From DASQZT01 sp963728965 (GTDB lineage: Bacteria > Acidobacteriota > Terriglobia > Bryobacterales > Bryobacteraceae): a stretch of 64,000 nucleotides of DNA. Under the pieces are notes generated by a model. That model saw only the letters and a program-made list of their open reading frames with translations. It did not search any database and had not been told where the DNA came from. Positions 26,429-34,205 of this stretch are shown here, in pieces. Made by a program: the position numbers and the translations under genes. Each line of letters starts with the position of its first letter. Position 1 is the first letter of the stretch. The stretch spans positions 46,611 to 110,610 of the forward strand of contig CAVSMH010000004.1 in NCBI GenBank assembly GCA_963728965.1. The letters run 5' to 3'.

Positions 26429-27762
26429 CCCTGTCCACCGGCGGCGGCAGCGCCGTAGGTCTCCGTGAACATGGCATGTTCTTCGGCATCGCTGTCCTGG
26501 TAGTACGCCACCTTGGCGGTGGCGCCGTCCAGGTCCATGATGACGTAGCCGTGCGCATAGAAGGACGAGCCTTTGGTCAGTGACACCGGTTCCAGCGGAA
26601 CCTCCGGGAATTTCGGCTTGGCGGCGATCTCGGTGATGCCCACGGGATAGGCTCCGTGCCCGACGCAGCGGCCCAGCACGCCCTGGAAAGGCTTGTAGAT
26701 CACCTGATTGTGCTCGTGGCCCCAGAACCATGCGGTAACTTTGGGAAGGATCGGACCGACCTGACCCTTGAGCTTCTCGTTGAGGAGCTTGCCGCTGATG
26801 TCTTCAAACGCCGTGAATAGCTGGTGATGACTGAGCAGCACCGTGCGCCGGCTTCCCGCGTTGGCAACTTTGTCGTTGAGCCAGGCGACCTCGGTGTCCT
26901 CGAGGAACGTGGGCGTCGCGTCGAGCGCGTCCACATCGTGCAGGCCGGTGTCGAGTGCGATGAACTGCCAGTCGTCGTTGCGTAAGCAGAAATAGCTGGC
27001 CGGCTGTCCGAGGTTCTGGATCAACTGGTAATAGGGACCGCCGCCGCCGTACATATCATGGTTGCCGGAGAGCGTAAAGGTGCGCGTGCGGGTGAGGTCG
27101 AGCGCGTTCTTCCAGATGGTGAGGAAATAGTTCTGCATCTCGAATTCGGTGCCCGAGTAGTAGATGTCGCCCAGATGGATGACCACGTCGGGGTTCTTGC
27201 GGGCGATGGCCCCGAGCAGGGCTTTCGCGTCCGACTGTCCGGTGCCCCAATCCCCGAAGATGGCGACGCGGGACTTGGCGGGAAGCTGGCCGTCGATAAC
27301 GAAATCGTCCAGCTTCTGCCAGACCTTATAGGGGACTTTGCCCGCCCTTACGCGGAAGAACGCGACATACTGCTCGACCGCTTCGGCGTAGCGCGGATCG
27401 CAACTCGTGAACGTGCCGAGCCGCGCGCGCCACGCGGCCTCGCGCACCTTGTCGCCCGCCACCCGCGCCTTGGCGATTTCCCACCAGATGGAGGCGCAGT
27501 ACTTGCCCACGTCGGCAATGCCCTCGGTGGCTTTGGGGCCCAGCACCGCCACCTGGTCCGCCAGGTGATCGCCTTGCTCCAGGTGTACGGCGGCATCGGA
27601 AGCCGCGGCGACCATCGAATCGTTGGTATCGGGACGCTGCGCCACCGCTTTGTGGATTCCGAAATCCTGCGTCTGCCCGCTTTTCTTCTTGGCGATCACC
27701 TGGTCGATGGCCGACTGCCAAAGCGAAAACTCGGGATGATGGATTTGTTTCATTCTCGACAT
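26425..27762 (-). CDS. Metallophosphoesterase, calcineurin-like
   Basis: The protein has 445 residues. It shows the full set of calcineurin-like metal-binding motifs in order: GDWGTGQSDAK, HLGDIYYSG, SGNHDMYGGGG, LSHHQLFT and WGHEHNQVIY (D-x-G, GD-x2-Y, GNHD, H, GHxH forms). The domain covers about residues 165-395. The N-terminal 160 residues are helical and unassigned. There is no signal peptide, so it is probably cytoplasmic, hydrolysing phosphomono- or diesters. It lies 16 bp after the subtilase gene and overlaps the cytochrome gene by 4 bp, so it is part of the same operon. Its role there is not clear. Confidence 0.85.
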   Translation of the reverse strand: MSRMKQIHHPEFSLWQSAIDQVIAKKKSGQTQDFGIHKAVAQRPDTNDSMVAAASDAAVHLEQGDHLADQVAVLGPKATEGIADVGKYCASIWWEIAKARVAGDKVREAAWRARLGTFTSCDPRYAEAVEQYVAFFRVRAGKVPYKVWQKLDDFVIDGQLPAKSRVAIFGDWGTGQSDAKALLGAIARKNPDVVIHLGDIYYSGTEFEMQNYFLTIWKNALDLTRTRTFTLSGNHDMYGGGGPYYQLIQNLGQPASYFCLRNDDWQFIALDTGLHDVDALDATPTFLEDTEVAWLNDKVANAGSRRTVLLSHHQLFTAFEDISGKLLNEKLKGQVGPILPKVTAWFWGHEHNQVIYKPFQGVLGRCVGHGAYPVGITEIAAKPKFPEVPLEPVSLTKGSSFYAHGYVIMDLDGATAKVAYYQDSDAEEHAMFTETYGAAAAGGQG

Positions 27763-27778
27763 GATTGCTTCCCTCCGG

Positions 27779-29122
27779 TTACACGGACATCACGGCGCGA
27801 AGCAGGTCCACCATGCCCGCGCCCTGGAACGACTGGTCACGTTTCAGATCGGTCGCCGTCTTCAAAAAGATCTGCTTGACCAGTTCCGGCTGGCCGCGGA
27901 ATTCCTTGTGCACGGAAAGGAACGTCGCGATGGCGCCGGAGACATGCGGCGCCGCCATGCTGGTGCCGCTCTTCTCTTCGTAGCTGTACGGCTGCTGGTC
28001 GAAATCGGCCGAGCAGGAGATGATCTTCTCGCCGGGGGCCACCAGGTCGGGCTTGACCCGCCCGTCGCCCGTGGGGCCTTTGGACGAGAAGTAGGAGACG
28101 CCGTAGAGGTGGGGCTTGGTCTTGTGCACGCTGCCGACGGCGATGGCTTCTTCCGCGTTGGCCGGATCGGTGATCGAAAGGTCGATCGAAACCGGCACCG
28201 TCTCGCCGGTGCTCAACGTGGTGGTGCCGTAGCCCGCGTTTCCGCATGAGATCACCACGATCACTCCGGAGCGGATGACGCGCGTGACCTCTTCGCACAA
28301 TGGGCTGTGGCCGCAGCCGTACCACTTGGGATCGAACGCGTAGCCCAGGCTCATGTTGACGCCGTCCACTTTGATGTCGCGGCTGGCGTCGTTGAGCTTG
28401 CGTACGTATTCCAGGCCGAGAATGCAGTTGGACGCGCTGCCCGTGCCGTCGTCGTCGAGCACCTTGACGTTGATCACAGTCGCCTGTGGGGCAACCCCCG
28501 AGGGCGGCCCATCGAGATCGACGGTGACCGGTTCATCGCGGTCCTCCACCAGGGTGGCGGCTTTGTACTTGCCGTCGGGCGGAGCGGCGCCGCCGATGAT
28601 GCCTGCCACGTGCGTGCCGTGACCTTCGCGGTCCTCCAGCGTATTCGAGTTCGAGAAATTCTTGCTGAGCTGTTTGTTGATGTTGTTGTACGTTTTGAAA
28701 TGCGGGTGGTCCGAGCGGATGCCCGTGTCGAGCACCGCCCACGTAATGCCCGAGCCGCGGCAGCCGAAGGTGCGCCAGCACGCGGTGGCCTTCACGGTTT
28801 CGGCGGAGCTCAGCAGGTGGGCGTGGCAGGTATCGTCGCGCCAGATTTTGTCCACCGCGTCCTTGAGTTTGGCGAGCTCCTCGATGTCCTCGGGGCGAAG
28901 CGACGCGAAGACATAGAAGTCGCTCTCCCGTACCACGATGCCGCGCCCGGCGAGGAACGCTTTCACTTTCTCCTTCGAGGGGCGGATGCCCTCCTGAGGC
29001 GCTTCGCTCGATTCCAGAAGGCTGATAATGACCGGGATCGGCTCCTTGCGGCCGGCCATTTCATTGGAGACCGCGGGCGAAATGCGGAACGCCTTCATCT
29101 CGGGGCGGCGGGGGCGCATCAT
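27779..29122 (-). CDS. S8 family serine peptidase (subtilisin-like)
   Basis: The catalytic triad is complete: Asp in WAVLDTGIRSDHPHF, His in DREGHGTHVAGIIGG and Ser in SGTSMAAPHVSGAIA. The start is placed at ATG 29122, which has AAGGA about 7 bases upstream, giving 447 residues; an upstream ATG at 29212 would add 30 Arg/Gly-rich residues. The N-terminal about 110 residues (IPVIISLLESSEAPQEG and onward) look like an inhibitor/propeptide domain. No signal peptide is seen, so the enzyme is either cytoplasmic or exported by an unusual path. It follows the GMC-hydrolase fusion by 117 bp and precedes the phosphoesterase by 16 bp. Confidence 0.87.
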   Translation of the reverse strand: MMRPRRPEMKAFRISPAVSNEMAGRKEPIPVIISLLESSEAPQEGIRPSKEKVKAFLAGRGIVVRESDFYVFASLRPEDIEELAKLKDAVDKIWRDDTCHAHLLSSAETVKATACWRTFGCRGSGITWAVLDTGIRSDHPHFKTYNNINKQLSKNFSNSNTLEDREGHGTHVAGIIGGAAPPDGKYKAATLVEDRDEPVTVDLDGPPSGVAPQATVINVKVLDDDGTGSASNCILGLEYVRKLNDASRDIKVDGVNMSLGYAFDPKWYGCGHSPLCEEVTRVIRSGVIVVISCGNAGYGTTTLSTGETVPVSIDLSITDPANAEEAIAVGSVHKTKPHLYGVSYFSSKGPTGDGRVKPDLVAPGEKIISCSADFDQQPYSYEEKSGTSMAAPHVSGAIATFLSVHKEFRGQPELVKQIFLKTATDLKRDQSFQGAGMVDLLRAVMSV

Positions 29123-29239
29123 GATCGATCCTTCGCGCCCCACGTGCCGGCCCTTGCCCCATTCGAACACCCTGCGTCCCCATACGCGGGGACGCGGCGC
29201 GCCGGGATGCATGCGCCAACGCGCGGTTGCATTTCCACG

Positions 29240-32200
29240 CTAAACCCCCGAAGCCCCGGCTATCTTTACCGTCTTCGATTGAGCGGTTTGTTCGAGCGCG
29301 TCGAGAATGTACGGGAACACATCGTTCACCGCGTTCTTGCCGAAGATGCAGTCGATGTGGCCATAGCCGGCAATGACGTGACGGTCGTACAGGCTGGTGC
29401 CATTAGTCCGGCGCAGCAGGTCGTACGTCATCTGGGTGCTCTGCGGCTCGAAGCACTCGTTGTCCGCGCCGTGGATGAAGGTCATCGGGATGGCGAGGCG
29501 GTCCAGGTGGGGCAGGTACACCTCCTCGCCCGCGAAGTTCACCAGGTGGCCCTTGTTGGTGAGCAGCGCCAGGTGCCGGAACGCCTTCATATTGGCGATG
29601 CCGAAGGTTTCGTAGAGGGTCTGGTGGGTGAGGTCGTTCAACTGCGCGTGATCGTAGAGCGGCGCGTACATGAAGCTGATGCGATGGCAGGTGGCATTGT
29701 CGCACCGCTCCTTCATCTGGACCGGATAGAGGCGGAGCCCGGCATCGTAGAGCTTCTCCGCGAAGCTCTCTTTGTCGGAGGAGAAGGCGCTGAGCGAGTC
29801 GATGCCGACCGCCTTCAGGAAACCGGGCAGGTGCGCGCCGGTTTTGATGCGGGTCGCCATGGGGGCGACGATGTGGGTGGCGATTTGCGAACAGACCGCC
29901 GCCCGCACACCCTGAAGCCCCGCCAGCATCGCCATAAAAAAGGTAGTGGAGCCCCAGCAGTGGACCATCATCTGCACGTCGGGCGCACCGGTGACCGCGC
30001 GGACTTTGTCCACAGCTGCGGGGTAGTCGTTCAGCGCGACGTCGTCGCCGGATGCCTGCATCGCCGATGCCGGCAGATCGATGGAGTTGCGATAGTCGAG
30101 CAGCCAGACATCGTATCCATGGGCGTAGAGATACTCGAGCAGGTTGGTGTCGATGGTATCGAGCGAGAAGATCAGGCTCGAAACGCCCAGTCCGTGGGAG
30201 AGAATCACCGGGCCCTTGGAGCCGCCCTGGTAACGCGTGAGGCGCAACGCCGCGCCGTCGCGCGCCTGGAAGGGATACACTACCGGCGCACCCACGCGCA
30301 ACGCGCGTTTCTTGCGGGGCGGCGCTGCGGGGTTGAAGGCGCTGAGACGGCTGAACACGCCGCCGTAGGTCTGGAACAGCGTCCCGGCGAAAAACGTGCC
30401 GAACTGGGCCAGCAGCCGCAGGCGCTCTTCATCGTTCCGGGCGTTGGTGACCTGCATAGTGGTCATCTGTTTGGCGAAGTCGGCGGGTTCGATGTGCAGC
30501 ACCCCCCGCCCCGCCACCGGGCCGTTGCTGTCGCCCGATTGCAGGGTAATGTACAGCGTGCTGGTATCCGGCCAGATGTCCAGCACCGGCCCCTGATGAA
30601 TGACCTTGAAGCCGTCGAAGTACCAGGTCTTACCCTCTTCGGAGACCAGCGTCATGCGGTAGCGCATGTTGCGCGTCTCGACCTGGCTCGGGTTCTCGAC
30701 GAAGAGATTGAAAATGCCGTCGGCCACGGTGAGCGCGTGTGGCGAGAGCGCGGGCGCAATCACGGTGCCGGCCATGCGCGCTTCGTGCCCCGGTTCGGAC
30801 AGCATCTTCGCCACATCGTCGCCGCGGATGGTGAGGGTGAACTGGAGGTTGTTGCCGGCGGCTTTGCCCTGCATCTCGCCGGTGGCGAAATCCGGAGCGC
30901 TCGCGGTCCAGAAGCCCTTCATGGTTTCGGTGAACTCCACGCCGGCGGTGGTGGCCGCGGCGGCTCGCTGCCGCGAGGGTGCCTCGTAATCGATGGTCCA
31001 GCCGCGGTCCTGCGCGATCAGCGCGCAGGTACGCTCGGCGATGGCGGAAATGGTGAGCGAGGGGTTGACGCCAAGCGGGCGCGGAATCACCGCACCGTCA
31101 TCCACGTACAGTCCTTCGTATACGCTGCTGCCGCTGGCGCCCACGAAAACCTGCCCCTTGTGGTTGACGACCCCCTGCGCGGCGTCCTCCGCCATGATGC
31201 AGCCCCCCAGCGGATGCACGCTGACGAGCGCCTTCTGCTGGAGCGAGTTCCAGGTGGGGTTCGGCACGAAGACGCCGCCCAACGCCGCGCTGGCGGCCTT
31301 CAGATTATCGTTCGCGTTGCCGAAAATCGGCTCGCTGCCGGCTCCCGGCCACGAAATGCGCAGCCGGTCGTCAGCCAATGCCATCTGGCCGCCATCGTTG
31401 TCATGGGTCATGATCAGGTAGGTCTGGGTGTTGTGAATGGCCCCCGTATAGGGCCCCGAAACCAGGCTCTCCAGCTCGCGCTGCTTTTCGGCGATCAATT
31501 CCGGGAGGCTGTGCGGGAGGTTGCCGGAAAGCGCCGCCGCGGCGGCCAGGCCGGCCGGCAGCAGTGTGGCGATCGCGCCTGGAATGGAGCCTTCCTCGAT
31601 GATCATCCCCTGTTCGAGCACCGGCTGCTCGCGCAGGTCGATGACGCTGGTGATGCACGGTCCGACCTTCTCGCGATTCTGCGGCGCGTGGTCGCCGAAA
31701 CCGACCCCGTTGATCTCGGTATCGGTGTTGTACGCGAAGCCGAGCACGTCGCCGTTGCCCGTGAAGTGACTGCCCAATTTCGGAGACAGCGGCAGCCCCT
31801 TCTCGGCCGACCGCAGCAGAATCTCGGTGGAACCCAGGGTGCCCGCGCCCAGAATGACGATATCGGCCGTGACGAACAGGTCCGGGGCATCGAACAACTC
31901 GCGGCCGACGCCCAGCGGGCGGTAGTAGACGCGCCAGCCTTTCTCCGACCGTTCTACGTAGCGCACCGCGGCCTCCGTGAAAATCTCCGCGCCGAAATTG
32001 GCGGCGTCGGGAAGGTAGTTCATCAGGGTCGTGTTCTTGGCGTGGAAATTGCACCCGGAGACGCAATCGCCGCAGCCGATGCAGGCGGTCTGCGGGATGC
32101 CGAAGGGGTTTACGCCGTTGGGCGGGTCCTCAAACGTCACGTACAGCGGGGCGCGGTAGAACTTGGCGTTCATGGCCTTCGCGGAGGTCTGATGCGCGTC

Positions 32201-32674
32201 GGTTTTATGGAGAACGCCGAATCTGTCGGGTACCGGCTGGGGCTGGAGGACCTGTTGGGCGCGGTCGTAGCTCTCTTCGAGCAGTGTGGAGTCGCTGCGG
32301 AAGGCGGCCGGCCAGGCCGCGTCCTGAAAAACGCGCGGCTCGGCGCGGAGACCGACATTCGCATTGATCAGCGAAGTGCCGCCGAGACCGCAGCCGAGCA
32401 CTACACTGATATCGGGGTTGACCCGGAAGTCGAAGAGGCCGGTGGGCGAACCGAGGTGCGCCGGCGGTGTGTCGGTTTGCATCTCCCGCACGGCCTCATC
32501 CAACGTATCGGGGTATTCCCCCGGCTGGAGTTCCTTGCCGCGTTCCAGGACGCAGACCTGTTGGCCGGCGCGGGCCATTCGCGAGGCGGCGATGGCGCCT
32601 CCGTAGCCCGAACCGATCACAATGACGGTGTAGTGACCCTTGATTTCTTCGATGGGCAAAGAAATGCGCGGCAT
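29240..32674 (-). CDS. GMC oxidoreductase fused to an alpha/beta hydrolase
   Basis: The protein has 1144 residues. Residues 1 to about 560 form a cholesterol-oxidase-type GMC flavoprotein: the FAD site VIVIGSGYGGAIAASRMA is near 17-34 and LGCGLGGTSLINANVG near 95. It carries a four-Cys cluster, Cys198, 201, 204 and 208, in ACIGCGDCVSGC (C-x2-C-x2-C-x3-C). A linker/lipocalin-like middle (about 580-770) leads to an alpha/beta hydrolase from about 780 to the end. Its nucleophile elbow reads VHCWGST with Cys906 where serine is usual, and IAGYGHIDCIFGKN probably supplies the His. It would oxidise an alcohol or sterol-like substrate and hydrolyse an ester or lactone in one polypeptide. There is no signal peptide. 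It heads a four-gene operon. Confidence 0.88.
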   Translation of the reverse strand: MPRISLPIEEIKGHYTVIVIGSGYGGAIAASRMARAGQQVCVLERGKELQPGEYPDTLDEAVREMQTDTPPAHLGSPTGLFDFRVNPDISVVLGCGLGGTSLINANVGLRAEPRVFQDAAWPAAFRSDSTLLEESYDRAQQVLQPQPVPDRFGVLHKTDAHQTSAKAMNAKFYRAPLYVTFEDPPNGVNPFGIPQTACIGCGDCVSGCNFHAKNTTLMNYLPDAANFGAEIFTEAAVRYVERSEKGWRVYYRPLGVGRELFDAPDLFVTADIVILGAGTLGSTEILLRSAEKGLPLSPKLGSHFTGNGDVLGFAYNTDTEINGVGFGDHAPQNREKVGPCITSVIDLREQPVLEQGMIIEEGSIPGAIATLLPAGLAAAAALSGNLPHSLPELIAEKQRELESLVSGPYTGAIHNTQTYLIMTHDNDGGQMALADDRLRISWPGAGSEPIFGNANDNLKAASAALGGVFVPNPTWNSLQQKALVSVHPLGGCIMAEDAAQGVVNHKGQVFVGASGSSVYEGLYVDDGAVIPRPLGVNPSLTISAIAERTCALIAQDRGWTIDYEAPSRQRAAAATTAGVEFTETMKGFWTASAPDFATGEMQGKAAGNNLQFTLTIRGDDVAKMLSEPGHEARMAGTVIAPALSPHALTVADGIFNLFVENPSQVETRNMRYRMTLVSEEGKTWYFDGFKVIHQGPVLDIWPDTSTLYITLQSGDSNGPVAGRGVLHIEPADFAKQMTTMQVTNARNDEERLRLLAQFGTFFAGTLFQTYGGVFSRLSAFNPAAPPRKKRALRVGAPVVYPFQARDGAALRLTRYQGGSKGPVILSHGLGVSSLIFSLDTIDTNLLEYLYAHGYDVWLLDYRNSIDLPASAMQASGDDVALNDYPAAVDKVRAVTGAPDVQMMVHCWGSTTFFMAMLAGLQGVRAAVCSQIATHIVAPMATRIKTGAHLPGFLKAVGIDSLSAFSSDKESFAEKLYDAGLRLYPVQMKERCDNATCHRISFMYAPLYDHAQLNDLTHQTLYETFGIANMKAFRHLALLTNKGHLVNFAGEEVYLPHLDRLAIPMTFIHGADNECFEPQSTQMTYDLLRRTNGTSLYDRHVIAGYGHIDCIFGKNAVNDVFPYILDALEQTAQSKTVKIAGASGV

Positions 32675-32826
32675 CTATCCCTCCCGAGTGCAGACGGGGG
32701 ATATCTTATTGGAACCGCGACGGCGAGTCAATTGGTTGCACCGATTTCGGTACTGGTAGGCCGCCGCGGACGTCTTTTCAACCGGATAGCCGTCCCGCGG
32801 CCCGCTCGCCCGGGGATTCGGATGCT

Positions 32827-33321
32827 TTAATCGTAGCGAACCGCGGTCGGTGTTTTGTTTGTATCGACTGCCTTTTTGCCGGTCAGGCGTTCCAGAGTGG
32901 CGATGAAATCGCGGTATTCGCCTCCGCTCAATTTGAATACCACTTCCATCGTGCCCGCCTTGCCGTTGCGCCGGACGTTATCGGTGAACGTCACACCGAC
33001 GTAGTGTTCTTCGACCTTGTCGAGATCCACGAGGGGGACCAGGGCTAACACCGATGCCCCAAAGCGGCGGTGGATATCGGTGGCGCACGAGATCTGGTTG
33101 ATGTCCCGGACCGGCACGACGAATCGGCGACCGTCTTGCTCGAGCACGATTTGCGTGCTGCCCAGCACCGCTTTGACGCCGTGATTCAGTTTGAGAGGCA
33201 GGTTCCCGCCTTGATATTGCAGCGGATAGGCGTTGCCCCACGGCTTCGCCTGGCCGCCGAATGCGGTTGCCGTCAAGAGCAAAGCGGTTGTAAAAGAGAG
33301 GAATTGCAACCAAAGCTTCAT
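32827..33321 (-). CDS. Small secreted protein of unknown function
   Basis: The protein has 164 residues. It has a signal peptide (MKLWLQFLSFTTALLLTATAFG) and a beta-rich body with IVLEQDGRRFVVPVRDINQI and FTDNVRRNGKAGTMEVVFKL. A possible hydrophobic helix (FGASVLALVPLVDL) lies in the middle. I do not recognise a family. It is encoded alone, separated by 152 bp from the GMC gene start on the same strand and divergent from the DinB-like gene. It could be co-regulated with the operon that follows it on the minus strand, but no shared promoter was seen. Confidence 0.65.
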   Translation of the reverse strand: MKLWLQFLSFTTALLLTATAFGGQAKPWGNAYPLQYQGGNLPLKLNHGVKAVLGSTQIVLEQDGRRFVVPVRDINQISCATDIHRRFGASVLALVPLVDLDKVEEHYVGVTFTDNVRRNGKAGTMEVVFKLSGGEYRDFIATLERLTGKKAVDTNKTPTAVRYD

Positions 33322-33589
33322 AACACCACCTTCAGGATCTGCTTACCCTATTATCGCCTGTTTGACCATCATCGCGGTCGACTCATTCCCGAGAATGCCT
33401 TTTCCGCAGATGACCCGCATTTCCGTGACCAACCGCCGCGCCTATGCAAACCCGAATGCCAGATCCCGTCCTCCCGTGCGAAGGAGGCGACACCGTATCA
33501 TCGCCGCCACGGCCGGTTTCCCCGGCGCCCACCGATCGCACGGTATCCTGTACGCTGATTCGAAGAACCTGGAGGCGGAGAACAAGACG

Positions 33590-34084
33590 ATGGACGACAA
33601 AAGGGCGCTGCTCCGGCATTTTCTGGCCGCGCTGGCATACCGGACCCAGAAGGCCCTGCGCGGCGCGCCTGCCGATTTCGGCGAATTTCGAGCGGCGCCT
33701 CTGGTGCGCTCGCCGCGCGAACTGGTGCGCCACATGGATAGCGTGCTGGGGTATTCGCGGACATTCTTGATTGGGGGCCAGTACCGGCCGCCGGTGCTGG
33801 CGGAGTTCGGCGCCGCCGTGGCCCATTTTCACGAGGTCCTCGAGGATGTGGCGCGGCACCTCGAGACCGGCACCGCGCTCCGCGGCATCACCGAAGAGAC
33901 CCTCCTGCAAGGGCCGTTTGCGGATGCCATGACCCACGCGGGTCAGTTGGCCCTCCTGCGGCGGCTGGCGGGCAGTCCGGTACCGCCGGAAAACTTCATA
34001 TTCGCCGATATCCGCCCCGACAATCTGGGGCCCGATCAACCGCCGCCGGCGAGTCCCGACGAGGTGTGGCCGGAACGGGGCTAG
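33590..34084 (+). CDS. DinB-family protein
   Basis: The protein has 164 residues, starting at ATG 33590, which has GGAGGCGGAG 10-20 bases upstream; the frame is open further up but not protein-like. It has the four-helix pattern of DinB/YfiT-like proteins, with His residues that bind the metal (LVRHMDSVLGY, AVAHFHEVLEDV, MTHAGQLALLRRLAGSP). DinB-like proteins are often thiol-dependent transferases or detoxification enzymes; the substrate here is unknown. The C-terminal 35 residues are Pro-rich. It stands alone between a divergent secreted protein and the phosphoesterase gene at 34206. Confidence 0.75.
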   Translation: MDDKRALLRHFLAALAYRTQKALRGAPADFGEFRAAPLVRSPRELVRHMDSVLGYSRTFLIGGQYRPPVLAEFGAAVAHFHEVLEDVARHLETGTALRGITEETLLQGPFADAMTHAGQLALLRRLAGSPVPPENFIFADIRPDNLGPDQPPPASPDEVWPERG

Positions 34085-34205
34085 CGACCGGCCACCCCCC
34101 TGCCGGCGGCGTCACCCGGCTCGTTCCGCACATTCGTAGCCGATTGTTCACAATTTCGTCATCTGCCAACCATAACCGGGATATATTCTTCTGTAACGGT
34201 TGACG

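Noticed and set aside
28307..32830. A 1507-residue plus-strand ORF opposite the subtilase and GMC genes
   Set aside because: It spans two well-supported minus-strand genes and has no recognisable domain; a high-GC antisense artefact.
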